DNA of 29,789 nt from an uncultured beta proteobacterium (GCA_903909925.1 CAIVXR010000005.1:1-29789), one strand, 5' to 3'. Counted from the first letter of the stretch, positions 1-8,510 are shown. Notes: generated by a model from the letters alone, not told the origin. Numbers and translations are program-made.

Positions 1-147
1 TAATAAATCCTGGATGCCCTGAAGATCAACTTTTTTCTGACCGTAAGACCTTAACCACTCAACCCAATCAGGGCGAGCATTGAGCCACCGCCGCGCATAG
101 GTGGAATGCTGCTCTAAAAACGTAATTTGCCGAGAAAAATCATCCAT
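1..147 (-). CDS. glnE: Bifunctional glutamine synthetase adenylyltransferase/deadenylylase, N-terminus only (partial)
   Basis: An open reading frame starts at ATG 147 on the minus strand and runs off the left edge of the window, giving 49 codons that begin MDDFSRQITFLEQHSTYARR and include WLNARPDW. This resembles the start of betaproteobacterial GlnE, the enzyme that adds and removes AMP on glutamine synthetase in response to nitrogen status. The divergent neighbour yhdP supports the call, because glnE and yhdP sit together in many Burkholderiales. The catalytic nucleotidyltransferase domains are outside the window, so the identification rests on a short N-terminus plus context. A G-run directly precedes the ATG, too close for a normal ribosome binding site, and a weak -10-like TAAGAT lies 6 nt upstream. 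Confidence 0.65.
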   Translation of the reverse strand, partial: MDDFSRQITFLEQHSTYARRWLNARPDWVEWLRSYGQKKVDLQGIQDLL

Positions 148-153
148 TCCCCC

Positions 154-159
154 ATCTTA
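154..159 (-). promoter_or_regulatory. Weak candidate -10 element of glnE
   Basis: On the minus strand TAAGAT (4 of 6 matches to TATAAT) is followed by six bases, GGGGGA, and then the ATG of glnE. The spacing matches the stronger examples in this window, but the match is poor and I see no clear -35. Confidence 0.22.
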
Positions 160-188
160 ATGCGTACCCTAAAGCTCATGGCGGAAGC

Positions 189-218
189 TTGGCGATCGAC
201 TAATGGCTGAAGGATAAT
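189..218 (+). promoter_or_regulatory. Candidate yhdP promoter, possibly leaderless
   Basis: TTGGCG at 189-194 (4 of 6 matches to TTGACA) and GATAAT at 213-218 (5 of 6) are separated by 18 bp. The -10 ends 7 nt before the ATG at 226, so the expected transcription start is at or within a base of the start codon. AAGGA at 210-214 could serve as a ribosome binding site only if transcription starts further upstream. Confidence 0.45.
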
Positions 219-225
219 AGGGGCC

Positions 226-3200
226 ATGCTGCAAAACATCATTCCGCCTCGCCTCAAGAGCGTGCTTGCTAAACGTCCTCAAGGTTCTGGTAGGCCTTGG
301 CGCAAACGCATTCTTATTCTTTGTGGCTTTGTTTTGGCTCTATTTGTGATTGGCCACTTTGGTATTCGTTTCATTATTTGGCCCCAAATTGAGAAATCTA
401 AGGCCTCGGTTGAAAGACTCATTAGCGCTCGTATCGGTGCAGATGTCACCATGGATGATTTGAGGGTTTCTTGGATTGGCATCAGACCTGAATTTGAAGT
501 TGATGGACTGCGCTTTAATAACCCGGATAAAGCAAGCCCTTTTTTACAAATAGAAAAAATTCGTGGCGAACTTAGCTGGAATTCTTTTTACTACTTAGCG
601 CCTTATTTTCATGAGCTGAACTTTGAAAATGCAGAAATTTATGCCCAGCGTGATAGCAAAGGCATCATCAGTGTTGCTGGAATTCCTATTCACGGTAATT
701 CAGATGATCATGGATTAGAAAATTGGCTACTATCTCAAGATAAGATTGCTGTTAGCAATGTCAAGTTGTTTTGGACAGATAAGTTAGACAAAAAACTGAC
801 TACCTCTATTGAGATTCAAAACCTAGAGCTGAGTAACGGAATTCGCAGTCATCAGGCTTTACTTAAAACAACTACTCCATGGACCAGTGGCCCCTTAGGA
901 ATTAAGGCTGATTTTGTCCATCACCTAGGTGGTCAAGCTGGTAATTGGCGCGACTGGATTGGAACTATTTCTTGGAACGTAGTCGACCTTAATTTGAGTC
1001 AAATTGCAAAAGAGTTTTCTCTTCCACTAAATACATTAGAGGGAAAGCTTATCTCTAATGGAAAGCTAAAACTCGATAATGGTCAGCCAGATGGGGGAGA
1101 TGCCTTCATAGCTGCAGACAATCTCATTATTCAACTCGCAAAAAATGAAGATGCTATTGCTTTGGGTAGACTAGAGACCAATCTCACCCAAGAAAATGAT
1201 AGTGGCTTGATTTCCATAACCACCAAGACATTTGCATGGCGAGAAATAGCGGGCCCAAAAACTGCGCCATTAGAAAATTTAAGTCCAATGACGTTTAGTT
1301 GGAGGCCCCCTGGAGCTGATGGTGAGATTAAAGAGTTTGGATTTTCTTCCCCTAAAATTCTGGTTGAAGATGTAGCTCTGTTCGCCTTAAATTTACCCTT
1401 ATCAAAAAAAGTTCATCAATGGATAAAAGCTTCTCAGGCTGACGGTGAATTACAAGATCTTGATATTCGCTGGTCTGAAAGCAAATCCGCTTTATCAGCT
1501 CTTAATATTCCTGGCGGCTGGTTTAAATCGAATAAGCTAGATTTTTCCGTTAGCGCAAAGTTGGTAAACCTGAGCTTTATTGGCATTGATAAATCTATGC
1601 CATCGGCTTCAAATCTTTCAGGATCCATCACTAGTGATCAGAATCAAGGAAGCTTCTCAATTAATTCTAATGACCTAGAGTTAGATATCAATGATTTATT
1701 AGTCGACCCTAAAATTAAATTAGATCGGGCCAACGGGCAGGTGACTTGGTCTAAGAAAAAGGGTAATTGGGTAATTAATGCTAAACAACTTGCGTTAAGT
1801 AACCCAGAAATAGATACCACCCTAGATATTAATTACATCATCGGTGATGCCAAAAAACCGGATCAGATGACGCTAGATATGAACTTCGCAAGGGCTAACT
1901 TAAATACTGCACACCGCTACTTACCGCTTGGTATGGGGCAGGATGCAAGGCTCTATTTAAGTAAAGCATTCTCTGCGGGCAGCATACAGAAGGGTAGCCT
2001 TCATATCAAGGGTGATCCCAATGGTGTTCCCTTTCCTAATAGCGCCAATGGAGAATTCACCTTAAATCTACCGATCACGGGAGCGACATTTAGTCCCGTT
2101 CCATTATTGCCAAGCAATCAAGGTGTTTGGTCTGCATTTAGTAAAGTCAACGGTGTCATTGACATGCAAAACTCTCGCTTAACCGTTGATATTTCTCAGG
2201 CCAGCTACAAAGATGTTGCACTGAATAAATTTCATGCAGAAATTCCGAGTGTTAGCGCAAAACAATTGGTTTTATCGGTGAATGGTAATGCCCAAGGTAA
2301 TGCGCCACAGATGCTGGAGTATTTATTCGCTTCCCCATTTGGCAAAAAACAAAGTAAGTTAGAGAAGAATTTACGAGTTAGTGGCCCCCTCAATCTTGAT
2401 CTAGGCTTAAAGGTACCTCTCTCAAATAATAGTGAAACGAATGTCGATATCAAGCTAGATTTATCTGGCAATAAAGCACAGTGGGCCAATTTACCGCCAC
2501 TTGAAAATCTCAAGGGCAAATTACGAATCACTGAGATTAATCCGCAATTTGAAGATCTCACTGCTAACTTCTTAGGCGGCTCTTTGAAAATTAGTAGCGC
2601 TGCCGCGGAGCTAGGAAAACAAAACTTCAATATTGTGGGCGATATTGAGGCGAACTTTATTAAAGACTACCTTGTCAACACTATGAAAACTGAGTCGACC
2701 TCAATTCTTGAGGCAATGAGTGGCTCAGCAAAATATGAAGGCTCTCTGAGCTTCAACAAAACAGGTAGTGAGACAAATCTCAAATTTGATTTAACCAATT
2801 GGGCAAGCGCAGCTCCAGCACCTGCGAAAAAGTTGATGGGTACACCTATGACGGGTCAGATTACTCTTAAAACTATATCGAATAATCAATCTGGGGTAAA
2901 TCGCCTAAGCTGGAATGGCAAGCTTGGTGATATGTACATAGTTCAAGGAGATTTGAATGCTGATGATGAATTGCGCTATGCCTTAGGCATAGGTGCGCCA
3001 GCAATCCTATCTCAACCCGGGTTCCAACTTAATCTAGCAAGTAATGAACTCAATTTAGATGATTGGTTAGATTTTTTCAGAAAGCAGAAACAGAAAAATG
3101 TCATCTCCAAAGTAGATGATTCCAGCGCAAATAATATTTATGTGGCTGCACAAGTGAAAAAGCTCACCTTATTTGATCGCACCTGGCAAGATACAAACTT

Positions 3201-4380
3201 ATCTGCGAGTAATAGAAATATCGACTGGCGCTTGCGCATCAACTCACCGCTCATTGCTGGACAAATTCAGTATCAGATGCCCAATAACATCCATGCAAGC
3301 GGCCTGATCAGCGGTCATTTGAGTCGACTTAAAGTGCCAGATGAGCCTATTAGCGTGGCAGATGCAAAAGGTCCCTCTACAGATGCTACCAAGTCAATAC
3401 AGAAAAATAATGTTGGGAAAAGTAAGCTCTCCCCGAATGCAATCCCAAGCTTAGACTTAACCATTGATGACTTTAATTGGTCAAAAGCTCATCTTGGGCA
3501 AACCAAGCTCAAAACCAAGACTAGCAATAATCTGCTAACAATTGAGACTATTCAATTTAATAATCCTCAAGGCAGTTCAACCACCTCAGGCCAATGGATT
3601 GGCGCTACTACAAATCAGCAAGAGCACAGCAATATTAATATCGATTTAGATGTCAAAGATGCTGGCTTGATTGTTGCTAACTGGAGCTCAGAAAAATCAG
3701 TTGAGGGTGGTCAAGGCAAAATAACAGCGAATGCAGAGTGGGATGGCTCGCCCTTTAAACCCAAATACGAAACGCTTACCGGCAAGATCAACTTAAATCT
3801 TGAAAAAGGTCGCCTACTGGAAGTAAATACTAGTGGCGCACAAATTCTGGATGTGCTCAGTCTACAAAGTCTATTTAGATTTGCGACTCTAGATCTTCAA
3901 GGTAGTCTTGGTAATATTGTTAGCAAGGGAACTCCTTTTAATAGCATCAACGCAAGCTTTGATATTAGCAATGGCATTGCCCAAACCAAGCAGTTCACCA
4001 TGAGCTTAGATCAGGCTAGAGTAGCTATGACGGGACAAATCAATATCCCAAAAGAATCGCAAGATCTGCGCGTTACTATCTTTCCAACCATTGATGCTAC
4101 CGCCGGCTCTTTGGCTGCGTTTGCAATTAACCCGATTGTTGGATTGGGCGCATTAGTTGGCCAATACCTCATTACCAATCAGATTAATCGCAATCTCCAA
4201 TCTGATTATTTAGTGCAAGGCTCTTGGGATAAGCCAGAGGTTATCCCACTGGATCAAAAAGGCCAGCCAATTGATGCGAAAACTTTAGATACGATACGAA
4301 GTAAAGATTTGCTCAAAGAACAAAGTAAACCTGGCACTAATAGCACCCCAGCATCCAAACCGCAGACACAGACTTTATGA
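226..4380 (+). CDS. yhdP: YhdP family AsmA-like envelope protein (DUF3971 / AsmA_2)
   Basis: The protein has 1384 residues. Its N-terminus is basic and carries one membrane anchor at about residues 28-50 (ILILCGFVLALFVIGHFGI). The rest is a very long, beta-rich periplasmic region of repeating LDLDL/ITISG-like strands, as in AsmA-type proteins, and the C-terminal part (near GRLLEVNTSGAQILDVLSL and AINPIVGLGALVGQYL) is typical of YhdP. Family members such as E. coli YhdP help move phospholipids from the inner to the outer membrane as bridge-like proteins. It is somewhat longer than the roughly 1270 residues of the E. coli protein; a polar Ser/Lys/Asp-rich stretch at about 1035-1075 looks like a flexible linker. 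It overlaps the downstream amidase gene by 4 bp, suggesting co-translation. Family identity is secure; the transport role is knowledge of the family, not seen here. Confidence 0.9.
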   Translation: MLQNIIPPRLKSVLAKRPQGSGRPWRKRILILCGFVLALFVIGHFGIRFIIWPQIEKSKASVERLISARIGADVTMDDLRVSWIGIRPEFEVDGLRFNNPDKASPFLQIEKIRGELSWNSFYYLAPYFHELNFENAEIYAQRDSKGIISVAGIPIHGNSDDHGLENWLLSQDKIAVSNVKLFWTDKLDKKLTTSIEIQNLELSNGIRSHQALLKTTTPWTSGPLGIKADFVHHLGGQAGNWRDWIGTISWNVVDLNLSQIAKEFSLPLNTLEGKLISNGKLKLDNGQPDGGDAFIAADNLIIQLAKNEDAIALGRLETNLTQENDSGLISITTKTFAWREIAGPKTAPLENLSPMTFSWRPPGADGEIKEFGFSSPKILVEDVALFALNLPLSKKVHQWIKASQADGELQDLDIRWSESKSALSALNIPGGWFKSNKLDFSVSAKLVNLSFIGIDKSMPSASNLSGSITSDQNQGSFSINSNDLELDINDLLVDPKIKLDRANGQVTWSKKKGNWVINAKQLALSNPEIDTTLDINYIIGDAKKPDQMTLDMNFARANLNTAHRYLPLGMGQDARLYLSKAFSAGSIQKGSLHIKGDPNGVPFPNSANGEFTLNLPITGATFSPVPLLPSNQGVWSAFSKVNGVIDMQNSRLTVDISQASYKDVALNKFHAEIPSVSAKQLVLSVNGNAQGNAPQMLEYLFASPFGKKQSKLEKNLRVSGPLNLDLGLKVPLSNNSETNVDIKLDLSGNKAQWANLPPLENLKGKLRITEINPQFEDLTANFLGGSLKISSAAAELGKQNFNIVGDIEANFIKDYLVNTMKTESTSILEAMSGSAKYEGSLSFNKTGSETNLKFDLTNWASAAPAPAKKLMGTPMTGQITLKTISNNQSGVNRLSWNGKLGDMYIVQGDLNADDELRYALGIGAPAILSQPGFQLNLASNELNLDDWLDFFRKQKQKNVISKVDDSSANNIYVAAQVKKLTLFDRTWQDTNLSASNRNIDWRLRINSPLIAGQIQYQMPNNIHASGLISGHLSRLKVPDEPISVADAKGPSTDATKSIQKNNVGKSKLSPNAIPSLDLTIDDFNWSKAHLGQTKLKTKTSNNLLTIETIQFNNPQGSSTTSGQWIGATTNQQEHSNINIDLDVKDAGLIVANWSSEKSVEGGQGKITANAEWDGSPFKPKYETLTGKINLNLEKGRLLEVNTSGAQILDVLSLQSLFRFATLDLQGSLGNIVSKGTPFNSINASFDISNGIAQTKQFTMSLDQARVAMTGQINIPKESQDLRVTIFPTIDATAGSLAAFAINPIVGLGALVGQYLITNQINRNLQSDYLVQGSWDKPEVIPLDQKGQPIDAKTLDTIRSKDLLKEQSKPGTNSTPASKPQTQTL

Positions 4381-5210
4381 GCACACCAGCAAATTTTGCA
4401 GAATTGAAGATTGCCGCAATTCAAATGGTATCTAGTACATCACCACAAGAGAACCTAGCAACGGCCGAGAAGCTTATCAAAGCAGCAGCTCACGATGGAG
4501 CGCAGCTTGTAGCGCTACCAGAGTACTTTTGCATCATGGGACTGAAAGACACGGATAAAGTTCGTGCCAGGGAAAAGTTAGGAATTGGTCCGATTCAAGA
4601 AAAGCTTGCGGCGCTCGCTAAAGGCAGTGGGGTTTATTTAATCGCGGGAACTATCCCTCTTGAAGCTAAAGATCCAAATAAAGTATTAAATACAACTCTG
4701 GTCTTTAACCCAGATGGACAACGAATTGGACGCTATGACAAGATGCATTTATTTGGATTTCAGACGAGCACAGAGCGTTATCAAGAATCCGAAACTATTG
4801 AGGCTGGTGAACAACCTGGCATTCTGAAGATCAATATCAGCAATACTGAATGGACTTTTGGTCTAAGTATCTGCTATGACTTGCGTTTCCCAGAACTCTA
4901 TCGTGCTCTAGGGCAAGTCGATTGTCACATCATTCCTGCTGCCTTTACCTATACAACTGGCAAAGACCATTGGGAAATTCTATTGCGGGCTCGCGCTATT
5001 GAAAACCAATCTTATGTACTGGCATCAGCGCAAGGCGGCATTCACCAAAACCAAAGGCGCACTTGGGGCAATACCATGTTGATCGACCCTTGGGGTGATG
5101 TTCTAAGCTTGCTTCCCGAGGGAGAGGGGTTTATTTCTGGGGTATTAAGCAAAGATAAATTAAACGAGGTACGCTCTAAGCTACCAGCACTTGCGCATCG
5201 CAAGCTTTAA
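4377..5210 (+). CDS. Carbon-nitrogen hydrolase, Nit (deaminated glutathione amidase / omega-amidase-like)
   Basis: The 277-residue protein has the nitrilase-superfamily Glu-Lys-Cys triad: Glu49 in LPEYF, Lys122 in YDKMHLF and Cys166 in SICYDLRFPELYR. The cysteine context and the YDKMHLFGFQ stretch resemble the Nit1/NitFhit branch, whose members hydrolyse deaminated glutathione or omega-amides of keto acids and so act as metabolite repair enzymes in the cytosol. The start ATG overlaps the yhdP stop (ATGA) with no Shine-Dalgarno sequence, so translation is probably coupled. tldD follows 8 bp downstream, and the yhdP-nit-tldD order is common in betaproteobacteria. Subfamily substrate is uncertain; the superfamily assignment is firm. 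Confidence 0.88.
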   Translation: MSTPANFAELKIAAIQMVSSTSPQENLATAEKLIKAAAHDGAQLVALPEYFCIMGLKDTDKVRAREKLGIGPIQEKLAALAKGSGVYLIAGTIPLEAKDPNKVLNTTLVFNPDGQRIGRYDKMHLFGFQTSTERYQESETIEAGEQPGILKINISNTEWTFGLSICYDLRFPELYRALGQVDCHIIPAAFTYTTGKDHWEILLRARAIENQSYVLASAQGGIHQNQRRTWGNTMLIDPWGDVLSLLPEGEGFISGVLSKDKLNEVRSKLPALAHRKL

Positions 5211-5218
5211 AGAAAGAT

Positions 5219-6721
5219 TTGCCGAATCACATGAATGCACCTGAAGCACTATTCCCAGCCAATTGGACTAAAGCCAAAAAGCAAGCAGACCTCCTAAAAG
5301 TAGCCAAATCCATTCTGCTTGAGCCGACTGGGCTCTCAGAGCAAGATCTTCACAAAACATTTGGCAGCATGTTTACCCACCGTCTAGATGATGCTGATTT
5401 GTACTTTCAACATACTCGCAGTGAAAGTTGGAGTCTTGAAGAAGGTATCGTTAAATCTGGGAGTTTTAATATTGACCAAGGTGTGGGCGTGCGAGCTATT
5501 TATGGCGATAAAACTGCCTTTGCCTACTCAGACGAAATTAATCTAGAGGCACTGAACAAAGCTGCTAAAGCTACCCGTGTCATTGGCCCTCAAGGGGGGA
5601 AACAAGCGGTTGCTAGCAAACTATTCAATCCAATATCTAACAAACTCTACTCCGACATGAATCCTTTGGATTCATTACAGCCAAAGGAAAAAATTGCTCT
5701 CTTAGAGAGTATTGAGCGTCGTGCGAAAGGGCGTGACCCGCGCATTATCCAAGTGATGGCAAGTCTTGCAGGCGAGTTCGATGTTGTTCTAGTTGTTCGT
5801 GCAGATGGTTTACTTGCTGCAGATATTAGGCCGCTAGTACGCGTATCCGTCCATGTCATTGCAGAACAAAATGGTCGCCGTGAATCTGGATCTTCAGGCG
5901 GTGGGGCAAGACATGACTACCATTATTTTAATAACGCCCTGATTAATCAATACGCAGATGAAGCAGTTGATAGCGCTTTAATAAACTTAGAGTCGCGTCC
6001 TGCACCCGCAGGTCCAATGACAGTTGTGATGGGGCCAGGTTGGCCTGGCGTACTGCTACATGAGGCTGTGGGTCATGGCCTTGAGGGTGATTTTAATCGC
6101 AAAGGTTCTTCTGCTTTTGCAGGTCGTATCGGGCAACGCGTAGCTGCTAAGGGTGTCACTGTGGTTGATGACGGCACTTTATCTGGTCGGAGAGGATCCC
6201 TCAACATTGATGACGAAGGCACTCCTACTCAATGCACTACTTTGATTGAAGATGGAATCTTGAAGGGCTACATTCAGGATAGTCTGAATGCGCGCCTCAT
6301 GAAAATGCCTTTGACAGGTAATGGACGCCGTGAAAGTTTTGCATCACTGCCAATGCCCCGTATGACAAATACGTATATGTTGGCAGGCAAAGATGATCCT
6401 AAAGAAATTGTGGCTAGTATCAAGCGTGGTCTCTATGCGGTTAATTTTGGTGGCGGCCAAGTAGATATTACTAGTGGCAAATTTGTGTTTTCGGCATCAG
6501 AAGCCTATTGGGTTGAAAACGGCAAAATTCAATATCCTGTCAAAGGTGCCACCATTATTGGTAGTGGCCCAGAGTCCCTCAAACAGGTTTCCATGATTGG
6601 CAATGACCTCAAATTAGACGGCGGCATTGGGGTTTGCGGCAAGGAAGGGCAAAGCGTTCCGGTCGGGGTTGGGCAGCCTACTTTGCGCATCGATAGCCTG
6701 ACCGTTGGTGGAACTGCCTGA
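5219..6721 (+). CDS. tldD: Metalloprotease TldD
   Basis: TldD is the zinc-metalloprotease half of the TldD/TldE (PmbA) heterodimer, which degrades unfolded peptides and matures some ribosomally made peptides in the cytosol. The zinc motif HEAVGHGLEGD is at residues 281-291, with the expected SSAFAGRIGQ and DDGTLSGRRGSLNIDDEG blocks after it, and the C-terminus has GKEGQSVPVGVGQPTLRIDSLTVGG. The length of 500 residues fits the family. The start is ambiguous: TTG at 5219 is preceded by a purine-rich AAAGAAAGA, whereas the conventional ATG at 5231, four codons later, has no upstream ribosome binding site. No tldE lies in the window, so the partner is encoded elsewhere. Confidence 0.93.
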   Translation: MPNHMNAPEALFPANWTKAKKQADLLKVAKSILLEPTGLSEQDLHKTFGSMFTHRLDDADLYFQHTRSESWSLEEGIVKSGSFNIDQGVGVRAIYGDKTAFAYSDEINLEALNKAAKATRVIGPQGGKQAVASKLFNPISNKLYSDMNPLDSLQPKEKIALLESIERRAKGRDPRIIQVMASLAGEFDVVLVVRADGLLAADIRPLVRVSVHVIAEQNGRRESGSSGGGARHDYHYFNNALINQYADEAVDSALINLESRPAPAGPMTVVMGPGWPGVLLHEAVGHGLEGDFNRKGSSAFAGRIGQRVAAKGVTVVDDGTLSGRRGSLNIDDEGTPTQCTTLIEDGILKGYIQDSLNARLMKMPLTGNGRRESFASLPMPRMTNTYMLAGKDDPKEIVASIKRGLYAVNFGGGQVDITSGKFVFSASEAYWVENGKIQYPVKGATIIGSGPESLKQVSMIGNDLKLDGGIGVCGKEGQSVPVGVGQPTLRIDSLTVGGTA

Positions 6722-6739
6722 TATTAGTGAATTACGGCT

Positions 6740-6745
6740 TAAAAT
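6740..6745 (+). promoter_or_regulatory. Candidate -10 element of aroG, leaderless type
   Basis: TAAAAT (5 of 6 matches) is followed by AACCCT and the aroG ATG, so the predicted transcription start falls on the start codon. The gap between tldD and aroG is only 30 bp, has no Shine-Dalgarno sequence, and shows no convincing -35 at 16-18 bp. Confidence 0.42.
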
Positions 6746-6751
6746 AACCCT

Positions 6752-7876
6752 ATGAGCCAACAAAATACTAATCCCGCTAATTGGTACTCTGCCGTTGATA
6801 AGACGTCAGACACTGACGATCAACGCATTGATAAAATTACTGTCCTGGCTCCGCCAGAGCATTTAATTCGCTTCTTTCCGATCTCCGGAACGCCAACCGA
6901 AGCATTGATCAGTAAAACCCGTAAAAAGATTCGCGACATTATTCATGGGAAAGATGACCGTCTGCTTGTCATCATTGGGCCTTGCTCAATTCATGATCCA
7001 CGAGCTGCACTCGAATATTGTCAACGCCTCTTAGCTGAGCGCGTGCGCTTTGCTGGCGAATTAGAAATTGTGATGCGTGTCTATTTTGAAAAGCCACGCA
7101 CTACTGTTGGTTGGAAAGGCTTAATCAACGACCCCTATTTAGATGAGAGCTATCGCATTGAGGAAGGTCTGCGTCTTGCACGTCAAGTTCTGATGGAAAT
7201 TAATCGTCTCGGCATGCCAGCAGGTAGCGAGTTCCTTGATGTGATTTCTCCACAATATATAGCTGACCTCATCTCTTGGGGTGCGATCGGCGCTCGCACT
7301 ACTGAAAGTCAAGTTCATCGCGAACTCGCTTCTGGTTTATCTGCGCCGATTGGATTTAAGAATGGTACCGATGGCAATATCAAAATTGCAACTGATGCTA
7401 TTCAAGCAGCAGGGCGTCCACACCACTTCTTATCTGTTCACAAAAACGGTCAAGTATCCGTTGTTGAAACTAAGGGTAATAAAGACTGTCACGTCATTTT
7501 GCGTGGCGGGAAAGAGCCTAATTATGAAGCGGCACATGTCAAAGCAGCCTGCGCTGAGCTAGCAGCAGCAAAGCTTCCAGCCAGTTTGATGATTGACCTA
7601 TCGCACGCCAACTCAAGTAAGAAGCATGAGCGGCAAATCGTTGTGGCTGATGATATTGCCAAGCAAATTGAGTCTGGTTCACAGGAGATTTTTGGTGTGA
7701 TGGTGGAAAGTCATCTTCATGATGGTGCTCAGAAATTTACACCCGGCAAAGATGATCCAAGCAAACTGGAATACGGCAAGAGTATTACCGACGCCTGCAT
7801 TAATTGGGATGATTCAGTCAAAGTACTTGAGCGTTTAGCTGTTGCAGTAAAAAAACGCAGAAGTAAGAAAAAATAA
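6752..7876 (+). CDS. aroG: 3-deoxy-7-phosphoheptulonate (DAHP) synthase, class I
   Basis: The enzyme condenses phosphoenolpyruvate and erythrose 4-phosphate, the first step of the shikimate pathway to aromatic amino acids. The 374-residue protein carries the class I alpha signature blocks almost unchanged from E. coli AroG: LLVIIGPCSIHDP, EIVMRVYFEKPRTTVGWKG, SWGAIGARTTESQVHREL, SGLSAPIGFKNGTDG, ILRGGKEPNY, DLSHANSSK, GVMVESHL and YGKSITDACI. The N-terminus is about 25 residues longer than E. coli AroG and the C-terminus ends in a lysine/arginine tail, KKRRSKKK. It is followed by a strong hairpin terminator. Whether feedback control is by Phe or Tyr cannot be decided by eye; the GQV segment after the FLSV block is more like AroF than AroG. 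The symbol is by similarity. Confidence 0.93.
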   Translation: MSQQNTNPANWYSAVDKTSDTDDQRIDKITVLAPPEHLIRFFPISGTPTEALISKTRKKIRDIIHGKDDRLLVIIGPCSIHDPRAALEYCQRLLAERVRFAGELEIVMRVYFEKPRTTVGWKGLINDPYLDESYRIEEGLRLARQVLMEINRLGMPAGSEFLDVISPQYIADLISWGAIGARTTESQVHRELASGLSAPIGFKNGTDGNIKIATDAIQAAGRPHHFLSVHKNGQVSVVETKGNKDCHVILRGGKEPNYEAAHVKAACAELAAAKLPASLMIDLSHANSSKKHERQIVVADDIAKQIESGSQEIFGVMVESHLHDGAQKFTPGKDDPSKLEYGKSITDACINWDDSVKVLERLAVAVKKRRSKKK

Positions 7877-7898
7877 TATTAGCAATACAGGCAATGCT

Positions 7899-7931
7899 AA
7901 AAGAGACTAATTTATTTAGTCTCTTTTTTTT
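7899..7931 (+). terminator. Rho-independent terminator of aroG, shared with the convergent gene
   Basis: GAGACTAA (7903-7910) pairs with TTAGTCTC (7916-7923), extended by AAAA/TTTT to a 12-bp stem with a 5-base loop, and is followed by eight T residues (7924-7931) on the plus strand. In the minus direction only four T residues follow the stem, so termination of the convergent gene may be weaker. The right arm and loop encode the last codons and stop of the minus-strand adenosyltransferase. Confidence 0.88.
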
Positions 7932-8481
7932 CGTGCTTCCAAAGCACATCTGTACCACCAGCTGCACGATTTAAAATACGTGAAAGTACAAACAATAAAT
8001 CGGATAAGCGATTGACATACTGACGAGGAGCATCATGCAAAGGTTCTGCCCAACCCAGGCGGACAATCGAACGCTCAGCTCTTCTGCAAACAGTGCGGCA
8101 TACATGTGCTTGCGCAGCAGCACGAGTACCACCAGGCAGAATGAATTCAGTCAAAGGGGGTAATTGTTTGTTGTAACTCTCTAGCCATATATCTAACTGG
8201 GCTACGTGGTCTGGCTTGAGGAGTTTGTAATTAGGGATACAAAGCTCGCCGCCCAGGTCAAATAAATCATGTTGTACCTGTAAGAAAAGTGCTGTTAGCT
8301 CAAGCGAAATGGCCTTTGGGATGTCTTCAGTCATCAAAACACCGATTTGGGAGTTCAGCTCGTCCACATCGCCCATGGCACAAATCCGCAAATGATCCTT
8401 CTCAACGCGACTTCCGTCACCCAAGCCAGTCATGCCAGCATCGCCCGTTCTAGTGGCGATTTTTGATAATCGATTTCCCAT
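7912..8481 (-). CDS. Cob(I)alamin adenosyltransferase, PduO type
   Basis: The 189-residue protein transfers adenosyl from ATP to cob(I)alamin to make coenzyme B12 and can also pass it to B12-dependent enzymes. The PduO/MMAB ATP-binding loop is at residues 10-26 (TRTGDAGMTGLGDGSRV), followed by the GDVDELNS block, and the second conserved region LPGGTRAAAQAHVCRT with RRAERSIVRL lies near residues 114-141; QYVNRLSDLLFVLSR closes the helical bundle. The start codon is only 18 bp from the upstream-most possible start of divergent glcD and has a perfect TATAAT just upstream but no Shine-Dalgarno sequence. Its last six codons lie within the shared terminator hairpin. Symbols such as mmaB or cobO are used for this family, so I give none. 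Confidence 0.92.
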   Translation of the reverse strand: MGNRLSKIATRTGDAGMTGLGDGSRVEKDHLRICAMGDVDELNSQIGVLMTEDIPKAISLELTALFLQVQHDLFDLGGELCIPNYKLLKPDHVAQLDIWLESYNKQLPPLTEFILPGGTRAAAQAHVCRTVCRRAERSIVRLGWAEPLHDAPRQYVNRLSDLLFVLSRILNRAAGGTDVLWKHEKKETK

Positions 8482-8488
8482 GAGCTTA

Positions 8489-8494
8489 ATTATA
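8489..8494 (-). promoter_or_regulatory. Consensus -10 element of the cobalamin adenosyltransferase gene, leaderless type
   Basis: The minus strand reads TATAAT, a perfect -10, then seven bases (TAAGCTC) and the ATG. Transcription would start at the start codon. No good -35 is visible 16-18 bp upstream; that region lies inside the 5' end of the longest glcD reading frame. Confidence 0.48.
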
Positions 8495-8504
8495 GGTAAA
8501 TGGC

Positions 8505-8510
8505 TAAAAT
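8505..8510 (+). promoter_or_regulatory. Candidate -10 element of glcD, leaderless type
   Basis: TAAAAT (5 of 6) is followed by GATTGTT and then ATG at 8518. This is the same arrangement seen at aroG and the adenosyltransferase gene, and it argues that glcD begins at 8518 and not at the ATG at 8500, which would lie upstream of this -10. Confidence 0.38.

Noticed and set aside
2232..2630. A 132-residue antisense open frame inside yhdP
   Set aside because: Composition is Ser/Leu/Phe-rich as expected from the reverse of the coding strand, with no recognisable domain or start signals.
7281..7562. A 93-residue open frame inside aroG on the same strand
   Set aside because: It is fully contained in a strongly conserved enzyme gene, has no ribosome binding site or family resemblance, and is best explained as an out-of-frame reading.
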